The position numbers and the translations under genes were made by a program. Below the pieces are notes generated by a model, which was not told where the DNA came from, searched no databases, and saw only the letters and a list, made by a program, of their open reading frames with translations. Source: Aeromonas tecta (GTDB taxonomy: Bacteria > Pseudomonadota > Gammaproteobacteria > Enterobacterales > Aeromonadaceae). Taken from it: a DNA stretch of 64,000 nucleotides. The stretch covers positions 109,755 through 173,754 of the forward strand of contig NZ_CDCA01000034.1 in NCBI RefSeq assembly GCF_000820185.1, in the 5' to 3' direction. Positions 19,795 through 28,332 of the stretch are shown here, piece by piece; the first letter of the stretch is position 1, and each line of letters opens with the position of its first letter.

Positions 19795-21015
19795 ATGAGC
19801 AAATTTTATGTAGGTTCTGAAGTTGGCCAATTGCGCCGTGTCATGTTGCACCGCCCCAACCTCAGCCTGAAGCGTCTGACGCCCTCCAACTGCCAGGACC
19901 TGCTATTCGATGACGTCTTGTCGGTGGAACGTGCCGGCCAGGAGCACGACAAATTCGCTCAAGTGCTGCGCGATCAGAATGTCGAAGTCTTCCTGCTGAC
20001 CAATCTGCTGGCCGAAACCCTGGATGTGCCGGAAGCCAAAGCCTGGCTGCTGCAACATCAGGTCTCCGATTATCGCCTTGGCTCTTCTCTTGCCAACGAC
20101 GTGCGCTGCTTCCTGGCGGACATGCCACACCGCGAGCTGGCCCGCATCCTCTCCGGCGGCCTGACCTACTCCGAGATGCCTTACAGTGGCGTCAACATGG
20201 TAGTCGGCATGCATGCCCCGACCGATTTCATCATCGAGCCGCTGCCCAACCACCTCTTTACCCGTGACACCTCTTGCTGGGTCTACGGTGGCGTCTCCAT
20301 CAACCCCATGGCCAAGGCCGCTCGTCGCCGCGAGACCAACCATGTGAAGGCCATCTACCGCTGGCACCCGCAGTTTGCCGGTCAGGACTTCATCAAGTAC
20401 TTCGGTGACGAGGATCGTGACTACGACAACTCCACCATCGAAGGCGGGGACGTGCTGGTCATCGGCCGCGGCGCCGTGCTCATCGGCATGTCCGAGCGCA
20501 CCACGCCACAAGGGGTCGAGCACCTGGCTCGCAGCCTGTTCAAACACGGTCAGGCCAAGCAAGTCATCGCCATGCAACTGCCGAAACACCGCAGCTGCAT
20601 GCACCTCGACACCGTCATGACCCACATGGACATAGACACCTTCTCCGTCTATCCGGAAGTCATCCGCAAGGATGTGAACTGCTGGAGCCTGACCCCGGGC
20701 GGTGCCACCGGCATGAACATCAAGGAAGAAGGCTACTTCGTGACCGCCATCGAGAAGGCGCTGGGTGTGGATCAGCTGAAACTCATCACCACCGGTGGCG
20801 ACACCTTCGAGGCCGAGCGTGAGCAGTGGAACGATGCCAACAACGTGCTGACCGTGCGTCCTGGCGTGGTCGTGGGCTACGAGCGCAACACCTACACCAA
20901 CGAAAAATACGACAAGGCCGGCATCACTGTGCTGTCCATCCCGGGCGAAGAGCTGGGACGTGGCCGCGGCGGCGCTCGCTGCATGAGCTGCCCGATGGAA
21001 CGTGACGGCATCTAA
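19795..21015 (+). CDS. arcA: Arginine deiminase
   Basis: Converts arginine to citrulline and ammonia, the first step of the ATP-yielding arginine deiminase pathway. The 406-residue length is standard. Active-site residues are visible: the nucleophilic Cys in [17 protein letters not shown] at the C-terminus, the His/Asp of [11 protein letters not shown] and the Glu/Asp of [11 protein letters not shown]. First gene of arcA-arcC-arcB. The ribosome site (ACGGA) is weak and the leader holds a possible CsrA-type hairpin. Identity is firm. Confidence 0.97.
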   Translation: MSKFYVGSEVGQLRRVMLHRPNLSLKRLTPSNCQDLLFDDVLSVERAGQEHDKFAQVLRDQNVEVFLLTNLLAETLDVPEAKAWLLQHQVSDYRLGSSLANDVRCFLADMPHRELARILSGGLTYSEMPYSGVNMVVGMHAPTDFIIEPLPNHLFTRDTSCWVYGGVSINPMAKAARRRETNHVKAIYRWHPQFAGQDFIKYFGDEDRDYDNSTIEGGDVLVIGRGAVLIGMSERTTPQGVEHLARSLFKHGQAKQVIAMQLPKHRSCMHLDTVMTHMDIDTFSVYPEVIRKDVNCWSLTPGGATGMNIKEEGYFVTAIEKALGVDQLKLITTGGDTFEAEREQWNDANNVLTVRPGVVVGYERNTYTNEKYDKAGITVLSIPGEELGRGRGGARCMSCPMERDGI

Positions 21016-21024
21016 CCAGACGGC

Positions 21025-21050
21025 GTGGCGCCGGCAGAGGCTGGCGCCAC
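21025..21050 (+). terminator. Intercistronic hairpin between arcA and arcC
   Basis: Eight-base arms GTGGCGCC and GGCGCCAC, extended by an inner GC pair, with no T-run. A likely RNA stabiliser at the arcA 3' end rather than a full terminator. Confidence 0.6.
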
Positions 21051-21076
21051 ACAGACTCACACTCGAGATCAACCTT

Positions 21077-22003
21077 ATGAAAAAACCAACTGTCGTCGTC
21101 GCCCTGGGGGGCAATGCCCTGCTCCGTCGTGGCGAGCCGCTTGAAGCTGACATTCAGCGCAAGAACATCGCCACCGCCGCCAAGACCATCGCCCTGATCG
21201 CCCAGGAGTACAACGTGGTGCTGGTGCATGGCAACGGCCCGCAAGTCGGCCTGCTGGCCCTGCAAAACAGCGCCTACACCAAGGTCGCCCCCTATCCGCT
21301 GGATGTGCTGGGCGCCGAGTCTCAGGGCATGATCGGCTACATGCTGATCCAGGAACTGAAAAACCTGATGCCGAGCCGCAACGTCACCGCGCTGCTGACT
21401 CAGGTACAGGTCGACCCCAAGGATCCGGCCTTTGCCAATCCGACCAAGTTTATCGGTCCCGTCTATGACGAAGCCGAAGCCCGCGCCCTGGCTGCCGAGA
21501 AGCAGTGGAGCGTCAAGGCCGACGGCAAGTTCTTCCGCCGTGTGGTGCCGTCCCCGCTGCCCCAGCGCATCGTCGAAGGCGACGCCATCGAAACCCTGAT
21601 CGCCCAGGGGCACCTCATCATCTGTACCGGTGGTGGTGGCATTCCGGTGACCTGGGATGGCCAGTGTCTGACCGGTATCGAAGCCGTCATCGACAAAGAC
21701 ATGTCTGCCGCCTACCTGGCCAAGCAGATCAAGGCCGACGCCCTGCTGATCCTGACCGACGCCGATGCCGTCTACCTGGATTGGGGCAAACCGACCCAGC
21801 GTCCGCTGCGGATCACCAGCCCGGATGAGCTGGCTGGCGTCCAGTTCGATGCAGGCTCTATGGGGCCCAAGGTCGAAGCGTCCTGTGAATTTGTCAAAGC
21901 GACCGGCGGCATGGTCGGGATCGGCTCCCTGGAAGATGGTCTGGCCATCCTCAGAGGCGAAGCCGGCACCAATATCGTTGCCACCAATACCGTGAATGTC
22001 TGA
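21077..22003 (+). CDS. arcC: Carbamate kinase
   Basis: Last step of the pathway: carbamoyl phosphate plus ADP gives ATP, carbon dioxide and ammonia. The start [15 protein letters not shown] is the conserved N-terminus of amino-acid-kinase-fold carbamate kinases; a longer frame that begins within arcA has no ribosome site. Further signatures are [13 protein letters not shown] and [10 protein letters not shown], which bind substrate, and [13 protein letters not shown]. 308 residues, normal length. It follows arcA by 61 bp, here preceding arcB (order A-C-B rather than the A-B-C of Pseudomonas). Confidence 0.96.
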   Translation: MKKPTVVVALGGNALLRRGEPLEADIQRKNIATAAKTIALIAQEYNVVLVHGNGPQVGLLALQNSAYTKVAPYPLDVLGAESQGMIGYMLIQELKNLMPSRNVTALLTQVQVDPKDPAFANPTKFIGPVYDEAEARALAAEKQWSVKADGKFFRRVVPSPLPQRIVEGDAIETLIAQGHLIICTGGGGIPVTWDGQCLTGIEAVIDKDMSAAYLAKQIKADALLILTDADAVYLDWGKPTQRPLRITSPDELAGVQFDAGSMGPKVEASCEFVKATGGMVGIGSLEDGLAILRGEAGTNIVATNTVNV

Positions 22004-22074
22004 GTCGTTGAATAACTGCGTAGTTAACAACACTGCCCAAATTGGTTTGAACAAATTAATAGAGAGAACTCATC

Positions 22075-23079
22075 ATGGCCTTTAATCTGCGTAACCGTAA
22101 CTTCCTGAAACTGCTGGACTTCACCCCGCGCGAAATCCAATTCATGATTGACCTTGCCATCGACCTGAAGAAAGCCAAATACGGTGGCTATGAGCGCAAG
22201 CATCTGACTGGCAAGAACATTGCCCTGATCTTCGAGAAGACCTCTACCCGCACCCGTTGTGCCTTTGAAGTGGCGGCCTTCGACCAGGGCGCCCAGGTCT
22301 CCTACCTTGGCCCAAGTGGTTCCCAAATTGGTCACAAGGAGTCCATGAAGGACACCGCACGCGTCCTCGGCCGCATGTATGACGGCATCGAATACCGTGG
22401 CTATGGCCAGGAAATCGTCGAAGAGCTGGGTGCCCACGCTGGCGTCCCGGTCTGGAACGGCCTGACCAACGAGTTCCACCCGACCCAGATCCTGGCCGAC
22501 TTCATGACCATGCTGGAGCACGGCAAGGGCAAGCGTCTGGATCAAATCAAGTTCGCCTACCTGGGTGATGCCCGCAACAACATGGGTAACTCCCTGATGG
22601 TCGGTGCCGCCAAGATGGGCATGGACATCCGCCTGGTTGCCCCCAAAGCCTTCTGGCCAGAAGAAACACTGGTCGCCCAGTGCCGCCAGATCGCCGAAGA
22701 GACCGGCGCCCGCATCACCCTGACCGAAGATGTGAAAGAGGGTGTGCTGGGTACCGACTTCCTCTACACCGACGTTTGGGTCTCCATGGGTGAAGCGAAG
22801 GAAGCCTGGGATCAACGGGTGAAACTGATGACTCCTTATCAGATCAACATGGATGTCATCAACGCCACCAAGAACCCGGATGTGAAATTCATGCACTGCC
22901 TGCCTGCGTTCCACAACGATGAGACCACCATGGGCAAAGAAGTGGCCGAGAAATATGGCATGAAGGGTCTGGAAGTGACCGAGGACGTGTTCGAATCCGA
23001 GCACAGCATCGTGTTTGACGAGGCCGAAAACCGGATGCACACCATCAAGGCAGTGATGGTTGCTACGCTGGGCGACTAA
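22075..23079 (+). CDS. arcB: Catabolic ornithine carbamoyltransferase
   Basis: Phosphorolyses citrulline to ornithine and carbamoyl phosphate in the deiminase pathway. The 334-residue protein has the carbamoyl phosphate motif STRTRCAFE near residue 56, the HPTQ motif, and the ornithine-binding HCLPAFH loop. The catabolic role is inferred from its place between arcC and an amino-acid carrier; the sequence itself would also suit anabolic ArgF. A strong hairpin with four T follows. Confidence 0.93.
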   Translation: MAFNLRNRNFLKLLDFTPREIQFMIDLAIDLKKAKYGGYERKHLTGKNIALIFEKTSTRTRCAFEVAAFDQGAQVSYLGPSGSQIGHKESMKDTARVLGRMYDGIEYRGYGQEIVEELGAHAGVPVWNGLTNEFHPTQILADFMTMLEHGKGKRLDQIKFAYLGDARNNMGNSLMVGAAKMGMDIRLVAPKAFWPEETLVAQCRQIAEETGARITLTEDVKEGVLGTDFLYTDVWVSMGEAKEAWDQRVKLMTPYQINMDVINATKNPDVKFMHCLPAFHNDETTMGKEVAEKYGMKGLEVTEDVFESEHSIVFDEAENRMHTIKAVMVATLGD

Positions 23080-23094
23080 GGTCGCAGTAGTGGT

Positions 23095-23118
23095 GCCGGG
23101 GGGTGACCCCCGGCTTTT
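23095..23118 (+). terminator. Hairpin between arcB and the carrier gene
   Basis: Arms GCCGGGGG and CCCCCGGC with loop GTGA, followed by TTTT: a terminator or partial attenuator that would set the carrier apart from arcACB. Confidence 0.7.
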
Positions 23119-23196
23119 CGACCATGTGACAGCGGCATAATACCTCGAACCCTACGACCCGCAGATTGCATGGATACCGCAGAAGGAAGCTGGACC

Positions 23197-24603
23197 ATGA
23201 CCAAATTCAAATTCCCGTCAGCCTACACGATATTGTTTGTGCTGATCGCCCTGGTGGCCGCCCTGAGCTGGGTAGTGCCGGCCGGCAAATACGACATGGT
23301 AATGAACGAAGCCCTCGGCAAGGAAGTGCCGGTGGCGGGTACTTACAAGCTGGTGGAGGGCAATCCCCAGGGGATCGTCGACGTGCTGTTGGCACCCATC
23401 GACGGCCTCTACAACCACGATACCTATGAGGCTGGCGCCATCGACGTCTCCCTCTTCATCCTGATCATCGGTGGCTTCCTTGGCATAGTGACCAAGACCG
23501 GTGCCATCGATGCCGGCATCGAGCGCGTCACCGATCGACTGCGCGGCCGCGAGGAGTGGATGATCCCGATACTGATGGCACTGTTCGCCGCAGGGGGCAC
23601 CATCTACGGCATGGCCGAAGAGTCGCTGCCGTTCTACACCCTGCTGGTGCCGGTGATGATGGCCGCCCGCTTCGACCCGGTCGTCGCTGCCGCCACCGTG
23701 TTGCTCGGCGCCGGTATCGGTACCCTGGGCTCCACCATCAACCCGTTCGCCACAGTCATCGCCGCCAACGCCGCCGGTATCTCCTTCACCGACGGTATCT
23801 GGCTGCGTGTCGCCATGCTGGTGGCCGGCTGGCTGCTGTGTGTCGCCTATGTGATGCGTTACGCCAAGATGGTGCGCAACGATCCGAGCAAATCGCTGGT
23901 GGCTGACAAGTGGGATGAGAACCGTGCCCACTTCCTCGGCAACAAGAGTGACGAGATGCTGGAGTTCACCCTGACTCGCAAAATCGTGCTGGGTATCTTC
24001 GTCGCCGCCTTCGCCGTGATGATCTACGGTGTGGCCGTGCTCGGCTGGTGGATGGCGCAGATCTCCGGGGTGTTCCTGGCCGCGGCCATCATCGTCGGTG
24101 TCATCTCCCGCATGAGCGAGGAGGAGCTGACCACCAACTTCATCGACGGTGCCCGTGACCTGCTCGGCGTGGCCCTCATCATCGGTATCGCCCGCGGTAT
24201 CGTGGTGGTGATGGACAACGGCATGATCACCCACACCATCTTGCACAGTGCAGAAGGCATAGTGACCGGCCTCTCCACCGTGGTGTTTATCAACGTGATG
24301 TTCGTGCTGGAACTGGTGCTCTCCTTCCTGGTGCCGTCTTCCTCTGGTCTGGCGGTGCTGACCATGCCGATCATGGCGCCGCTCGCCGACTTCGCCAACG
24401 TGGGTCGCGAGCTGGTGGTGACCGCTTACCAGTCTGCCTCCGGCCTGGTGAACCTGGTGACTCCGACCTCCGCCGTGGTCATGGGTGGCCTGGCGATTGC
24501 CAAGGTGCCTTATGTGCGCTGGCTGAAGTGGGTGGCCCCGCTGCTCGGCATCCTGACCGTGCTGATCGTGGTCTGCCTGAGCCTGGGGGCGCTGCTCTCC
24601 TAA
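23197..24603 (+). CDS. YfcC-family membrane carrier, candidate arginine/ornithine exchanger
   Basis: Integral membrane protein of 468 residues with about 12 hydrophobic segments, of the YfcC group within the DcuC-like carrier superfamily. The start at 23197 (MTKFKFPSAYTILF) follows AAGGAAG; an earlier ATG at 23170 has no ribosome site. Typical segments are YGMAEESLPFYTLLVPV, LGSTINPFATVIA and FLVPSSSGLAVLTMP. It is not an ArcD of the APC superfamily, yet it fills the ArcD place directly after arcACB, so arginine-ornithine exchange is the natural guess. Substrate is inferred from context only. A strong terminator follows. Confidence 0.85.
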   Translation: MTKFKFPSAYTILFVLIALVAALSWVVPAGKYDMVMNEALGKEVPVAGTYKLVEGNPQGIVDVLLAPIDGLYNHDTYEAGAIDVSLFILIIGGFLGIVTKTGAIDAGIERVTDRLRGREEWMIPILMALFAAGGTIYGMAEESLPFYTLLVPVMMAARFDPVVAAATVLLGAGIGTLGSTINPFATVIAANAAGISFTDGIWLRVAMLVAGWLLCVAYVMRYAKMVRNDPSKSLVADKWDENRAHFLGNKSDEMLEFTLTRKIVLGIFVAAFAVMIYGVAVLGWWMAQISGVFLAAAIIVGVISRMSEEELTTNFIDGARDLLGVALIIGIARGIVVVMDNGMITHTILHSAEGIVTGLSTVVFINVMFVLELVLSFLVPSSSGLAVLTMPIMAPLADFANVGRELVVTAYQSASGLVNLVTPTSAVVMGGLAIAKVPYVRWLKWVAPLLGILTVLIVVCLSLGALLS

Positions 24604-24627
24604 GCAAGCACCCCATATCGACACCAA

Positions 24628-24654
24628 ACGGGAGCCGCTGGCTCCCGTTTTTTA
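24628..24654 (+). terminator. Terminator of the arc cluster
   Basis: Arms ACGGGAGCC and GGCTCCCGT, loop GCT, followed by a T-rich run. Confidence 0.9.
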
Positions 24655-24761
24655 TTGCGTCTGGAACAAGGTGGCTAGCCAGTGGGAGAGAGGCGCTGAT
24701 TGCCGCGCAGGCCCGTGCTGGCGGCAGGCAGATAGCTAAAGAGGGGAAAGGTACGGAAATG

Positions 24762-24788
24762 AAAAAGGCGACCCCAGGGGCGCCTTTT
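24762..24788 (-). terminator. Terminator of the argR-family gene
   Basis: Arms AAAGGCG/CGCCTTT and CCCC/GGGG with one interior mismatch; read leftward it ends in five T. The symmetric A/T flanks may let it work both ways. Confidence 0.75.
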
Positions 24789-24805
24789 CATTCGAGGAGA
24801 GAGGC

Positions 24806-25297
24806 TTAGCGAGCCTGGGCCAAAGTGCGTACCACGGCGGCGTGGGCCTGGCGGGTGCGGCTGATATGGCGCGGAGCGACCAGCACCACATCGTTGCCGG
24901 CCACGGCCCCCAGGATCTCGGGATCGGCGTTGCGATCCAGCAGGCGGGCCACCACGGTCGCGGCCCCCGGGGTGGTGTGCACCAGCACCATCTGCTGGTT
25001 ATAAACCACGCCACGCACCATGTCGTGGATGGAGCGGGTGCTGCCGGCGGGCTCCAACTGGTCGTCCACCAAGGTGTAGACCTTCTTGCCGTTGGCGTTC
25101 TGGGCCTTGGCCACGCCGAGGCGACGCAGCAGGCGGGAGATGGTGGACTGGCTGATGTCGGCAAATCCCCGCACCGTCAGCTCGCGGCGGATCTCCTCCT
25201 GGGTGCTGTAGCAATGCTGGCCGATGATCTGGCGGCAGGCATCCAGCTGGGCCAGATCGGACTCTTGTTCAACGGGACGACTGAGGGTCTTGACCAA
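24806..25297 (-). CDS. argR: ArgR-family arginine-responsive regulator
   Basis: Winged-helix repressor with a C-terminal arginine-binding hexamerisation domain; 163 residues. The DNA-binding segment is clear in ISQSTISRLLRRLG near residue 55, and the C-terminal core in LVHTTPGAATVVARLLD and ILGAVAGNDVVLVAP. E. coli ArgR has two adjacent aspartates (GDD) that contact arginine; here the first is Asn (GND), so ligand response may be altered. The start is TTG, with AAGGA seven bases upstream. It faces the arc cluster and probably controls it; whether a second, housekeeping ArgR exists elsewhere cannot be seen here. Confidence 0.9.
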   Translation of the reverse strand: MVKTLSRPVEQESDLAQLDACRQIIGQHCYSTQEEIRRELTVRGFADISQSTISRLLRRLGVAKAQNANGKKVYTLVDDQLEPAGSTRSIHDMVRGVVYNQQMVLVHTTPGAATVVARLLDRNADPEILGAVAGNDVVLVAPRHISRTRQAHAAVVRTLAQAR

Positions 25298-25468
25298 GGT
25301 GATTTCCTTTGCAGACTATGACCAATGGCAATAGCTCTGGTGCTGCCATCCGTGCTTTTTATAGCAAATAATGCTGATGGCGAGGCTTTAGGCAGGGAAT
25401 GAGCAATGTGTTGCCATTTCAGGATGGCAAATTATAACAAAGCGGTGCCGCGGTGATGTGACAGGGGT

Positions 25469-25491
25469 CAAAAATGGGCCCCTTGGGGCCC
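25469..25491 (-). terminator. Terminator of pyrBI
   Basis: Arms GGGCCCC and GGGGCCC around two bases; read leftward followed by ATTTTTG. Confidence 0.75.
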
Positions 25492-25500
25492 GCTTGGCTA

Positions 25501-25965
25501 TCAATAACGTTCGCTAACGATGTCCTGAGTGAAGGACTTCTCGCAGTATTTGCACTTCATGCGCACCACACCCTTCACCTCGCGCACCCGGAAGTAGCTG
25601 TCCACCGGCTCGTTGTGGGAGATGCAGTTGGAGTTGGGGCAGTGGAACACCCCGGCGATGAACTCCGGCAGCGCCAGCTGGTGCTTCTTCACCACCACGA
25701 AGTCTTCGATGATGTTGACGGTCGCCTTGGGGGCGAACAGCGCGAGCTGGTTCGCCTGCTGCTCGGTCAGCTGGGTGTTCTCGATCTTGATGAGATCCTT
25801 CTTGCCCAGCGCGCCGGATTTGAGGTTGAAACCGACGGTGATGCGCTCCTGGGTCTCGATCAGCTGGAACAGCTTGAGGATCTTGATGCCCTGACCGGCG
25901 GGGACGTGGTCGATGACGGAGCCGTGACGGATGGCTTCGACTTGCAGTTGATTCTTCTCGGACAT
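25501..25965 (-). CDS. pyrI: Aspartate carbamoyltransferase regulatory chain
   Basis: Regulatory subunit that binds CTP and ATP and links catalytic trimers of aspartate transcarbamoylase. The start [20 protein letters not shown] at 25965 matches the E. coli N-terminus; 154 residues against 153. The allosteric-site segment [17 protein letters not shown] and the four zinc cysteines (CPNSNC and CKYC) are intact. It follows pyrB by 17 bp in one operon. Identity is firm. Confidence 0.97.
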   Translation of the reverse strand: MSEKNQLQVEAIRHGSVIDHVPAGQGIKILKLFQLIETQERITVGFNLKSGALGKKDLIKIENTQLTEQQANQLALFAPKATVNIIEDFVVVKKHQLALPEFIAGVFHCPNSNCISHNEPVDSYFRVREVKGVVRMKCKYCEKSFTQDIVSERY

Positions 25966-25982
25966 GATGTGTTCCCCTCGGC

Positions 25983-26903
25983 TCAGACAGTTTCGTTCAG
26001 TACCAGTGCCAGCAGTGCCTGGCGTGCATAGACCCCGTTTTCCGCCTGCTGGAAGTAGTAGGCGTGGGGAGTCTTGTCGACCGCCACCTCGATCTCGTCG
26101 ACGCGGGGCAGGGGATGCAGGATCTTCATGGTCGGCTTGGCCCCTTCCAGGGTGGCCAGCTCCAGCACGAACTTGGCGGCCATGTGCTTGTATTCGGTCT
26201 CGTCGAAGCGCTCTTTCTGCACCCGGGTCATGTAGAGCACGTCGAGTTCCGGCATCACCTCTTCCATGGTCTCGTGCACGCTGAACTGGATGCCCTTCTC
26301 TTCCAGCTCCTCGCACAGGTAGTCCGGCATCGCCAGCGCCTCCGGCGAGATGAAGAAGAAGCGGCAGTTGAACAGGCTCAGGGCCTGGGCCAGAGAGTGC
26401 ACAGTGCGGCCGTATTTCAGGTCGCCGACGAAGGCGACGTTGAGGCCATCCAGCTTGCCTTGGGTCTCGTGGATGGAGAAGAGGTCGAGCAGGGTCTGGG
26501 TCGGATGCTGGTTGGAGCCGTCACCGCCGTTGATGACCGGCACTCGGGAGAACTCGGCGGCGAGGCGGGCGGCGCCTTCCTTCGGGTGGCGCATCACCAC
26601 CGCATCGCTGTAGGAGCCGATGATCTTGATGGAGTCCGCCAGGGTCTCGCCCTTCTTGGCGCTGGTGTTGCCGCCGTCGGCGAAGCCGATGATGTTGCCG
26701 CCAAGGCGCTGTACCGCGGTCTCGAACGAGAGGCGGGTGCGGGTGGAGGCTTCGAAGAAACAGCTGGCGACCAGCTTGTCTTTCAACAGGCGGGTATCGG
26801 GTTCGGCCTTCAACCGCTGGGCGGTTGCGACCACCAGTTCCATGTCGGACCGGGTCAGATCCGAGATGGAGATGACGTGTTTGTTATAGAGTGGATTGGC
26901 CAT
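25983..26903 (-). CDS. pyrB: Aspartate carbamoyltransferase catalytic chain
   Basis: First committed step of pyrimidine synthesis: carbamoyl phosphate plus aspartate. The start at 26903 gives [16 protein letters not shown], matching E. coli; the frame is open further upstream through the leader, but that is the leader peptide frame region. Active-site motifs STRTRLSFE, the 80s loop [13 protein letters not shown] and [10 protein letters not shown] are all present. 306 residues. Transcription starts about 200 bases upstream and passes a U-rich attenuator, as in E. coli pyrBI. Confidence 0.97.
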   Translation of the reverse strand: MANPLYNKHVISISDLTRSDMELVVATAQRLKAEPDTRLLKDKLVASCFFEASTRTRLSFETAVQRLGGNIIGFADGGNTSAKKGETLADSIKIIGSYSDAVVMRHPKEGAARLAAEFSRVPVINGGDGSNQHPTQTLLDLFSIHETQGKLDGLNVAFVGDLKYGRTVHSLAQALSLFNCRFFFISPEALAMPDYLCEELEEKGIQFSVHETMEEVMPELDVLYMTRVQKERFDETEYKHMAAKFVLELATLEGAKPTMKILHPLPRVDEIEVAVDKTPHAYYFQQAENGVYARQALLALVLNETV

Positions 26904-27078
26904 CGTCTGCATTCCCTTTGACATCAATGAAGGTTTTTCGGGCACAAAAAAAAGCCCCTGAAACAGGGGCTCTTTTTAAAAATAACTGGGGATCTGCGGG
27001 TCGGGAACTGGAAACAACGGGGCCGCTCTGGTGCGCTCCACCCGTCTGCAAGGCTGTTTTGTGCATCAAAAACGGCAT
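26884..27078 (-). CDS. Candidate pyrBI leader peptide (PyrL-like)
   Basis: A 64-codon frame starts 27 bases after the predicted transcription start, crosses the attenuator and ends inside pyrB. Across the attenuator it encodes [10 protein letters not shown], close to the GAFFC segment of E. coli PyrL, which covers the same place. In E. coli, coupling of ribosome and polymerase on this leader decides termination when UTP is low. It overlaps the first codons of pyrB, unlike the shorter E. coli leader. The initiation site is uncertain: an internal ATG four codons later is equally possible, and the ribosome site is weak. Confidence 0.5.
   Translation of the reverse strand: MPFLMHKTALQTGGAHQSGPVVSSSRPADPQLFLKRAPVSGAFFCARKTFIDVKGNADDGQSTL
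26946..26971 (-). terminator. pyrBI attenuator
   Basis: Arms AGCCCCTG and CAGGGGCT with a three-base loop, followed on the minus strand by eight T, about 50 bases before pyrB. A U-rich tract (TTATTTTT) just upstream could be the pause site. This is the structure of UTP-sensitive attenuation in enteric pyrBI. Confidence 0.85.
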
Positions 27079-27111
27079 CTCAATGTCCCGACCTTTATCA
27101 AAACCGCAACG

Positions 27112-27139
27112 ATTATAGAGTCGCTTTCTGAATTGTCAA
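27112..27139 (-). promoter_or_regulatory. pyrBI promoter
   Basis: TTGACA (27139-27134) and TATAAT (27117-27112), both perfect, 16 bases apart, with an A/T-rich upstream flank. Start predicted near 27105. Confidence 0.85.
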
Positions 27140-27178
27140 AAATTTATTTTTCAGGCACTTTTTACGCCGAAAAAACGT

Positions 27179-27721
27179 TTAACTGTCGTGAATGGGTCGG
27201 CAAACCCACAACTGGTGGTTGTCCTGCAGCGACAGCCCATCGTCGGCCATGCTGCGCAGATAACCGAGTCGGTGGTGCCCTTCCAGCAGGCAATAGGGTT
27301 GCGGCAGGGGCTGCCCGTCCGGGTAGCAACTGCCCGGGGTCGGGGCCAGCACTATGATGGGCTCGGACCAGGTGCCCCGGCTCAGCATGTCTTCGCCGAG
27401 CCAGGAGCGGCGCACGTAGCGATTGTGGCGCAGCATCTCGCCCCAGCGCTCGATCACCTCCATGTGGCGGGAGCCTATCTGGCTCAGGATCTGCTGCGTG
27501 GGCCAGGCTTCGCACTCGAAGCTGTGGTGGGCGAGATCGATAAAGCTCCAGTTGGACTCAAAACCGCGCCAATGACGGTAAATCCACTGGGCCAGCACGT
27601 TTTGGGGAATGAAGGGCACCCGTGGAGCGACCCGTTCGAGATAGTCGGGCAGCGACTCGGTTTTGCGCTCATCCCTGAAGTTGAGCGGTGCAAGTTGTTG
27701 AAGTAAGCGGTAATTGAGCAT
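27179..27721 (-). CDS. Uncharacterised protein with a ParB/sulfiredoxin-like C-terminal motif
   Basis: A 180-residue soluble protein. The start at 27721 (MLNYRLLQQLAPLNFRDERK) is supported by AGGAGG six bases upstream. The C-terminal part has PYCLLEGHHRLGYLRSM, which resembles the EGHHR loop of ParB-fold nucleases and sulfiredoxin, where it binds nucleotide or phosphate. The middle is rich in Trp and aromatic residues (LAQWIYRHWRGFESNWSFID). I cannot name a function; the motif assignment is tentative. It stands alone between pyrBI and tRNA-Trp; its 3' end abuts the pyrBI promoter. Confidence 0.75.
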   Translation of the reverse strand: MLNYRLLQQLAPLNFRDERKTESLPDYLERVAPRVPFIPQNVLAQWIYRHWRGFESNWSFIDLAHHSFECEAWPTQQILSQIGSRHMEVIERWGEMLRHNRYVRRSWLGEDMLSRGTWSEPIIVLAPTPGSCYPDGQPLPQPYCLLEGHHRLGYLRSMADDGLSLQDNHQLWVCRPIHDS

Positions 27722-27878
27722 GAGCAGCCTCCTCTTGCCAAGATCCACCCTACCTCCATTCGTGAGGCTTTCCTACCCAGGCAAGGCTGCAAATACAGCA
27801 AGTTACCCCACTAAGCTGTACAAATAGCCACGACTTGCTCGTCATTTGTGCAATCGCATCGAAAGTGAGAAAAAAGCC

Positions 27879-27906
27879 TTTACCTTTGATCCCGGCTTTG
27901 TATAAT
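27879..27906 (+). promoter_or_regulatory. tRNA-Trp promoter
   Basis: TTTACC at 27879-27884 and a perfect TATAAT at 27901-27906, 16 bases apart, with a GC-rich discriminator TCGCCTCG as in stringently controlled stable-RNA promoters. Confidence 0.75.
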
Positions 27907-27922
27907 TCGCCTCGTTTGTTGC

Positions 27923-27999
27923 AGGGGCGTAGTTCCAATTGGTAGAACAGCGGTCTCCAAAACCGATGGTTGCGGGTTCGAGTCCTGCCGCCCCTGCCA
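27923..27999 (+). tRNA. tRNA-Trp (anticodon CCA)
   Basis: Seventy-seven bases fold as a tRNA: acceptor AGGGGCG with CGCCCCT, D arm GTTC/GAAC, anticodon loop CTCCAAA with CCA, T arm with TTCGAGT loop, and an encoded CCA end. The sequence is close to E. coli tRNA-Trp. The outermost pair of the anticodon stem appears to be G-A, which is unusual. A promoter and a terminator enclose it as a single-gene unit. Confidence 0.95.
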
Positions 28000-28006
28000 T
28001 TTTTAG

Positions 28007-28033
28007 AAAGGCCAGCTCATTGAGCTGGCCTTT
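28007..28033 (+). terminator. Terminator after tRNA-Trp
   Basis: Thirteen-base perfect arms (AAAGGCCAGCTCA and its complement) around one base, ending TTT. Confidence 0.75.
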
Positions 28034-28332
28034 CGCATTTCTGTCATCCGCGTTTTCTCGCCTTGCCCGTTTCGGTCGTCGCCGCTGACCAGCCTTGCCG
28101 ATCTGCCCTCCGACCTTATCCCTTGAGTCTCAACGGCTTGGCCCCGTCGCTCTTCGCTAGCCGCTCTTGCCGCTTTCTGCCCTGTCGTTTCTGGCAATCG
28201 TGCCATTCGCTTCCCTGTGCTACACCACATGGGCTGTGCCACGCAGTGCCGGGAGGTCGCGTGAGCGGTTCGTCAGCATGGATGCGCCAGCCGTGAAGGG
28301 CTGGGCATGAAGATAATGCGAGGAGATGAGTC
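28034..28332 (+). other. Non-coding stretch, pyrimidine-rich
   Basis: No gene or clear promoter. The plus strand from 28050 to 28200 is rich in C and T and poor in A (repeated TTGCC and GCCGCT words), which could be a rho-loading region, but nothing here is decisive. The last bases carry the GAGGAG ribosome site of the next gene. Confidence 0.5.

Noticed and set aside
27170..27185. GalR-like core AACGTTTA near 27175
   Set aside because: Only the central bases match; both outer GTG/CAC elements are missing and the neighbours are unrelated to galactose.
27923..28332. Genomic island attachment site at the tRNA-Trp gene
   Set aside because: No integrase gene and no direct repeat of the tRNA 3' end was seen downstream within the window.
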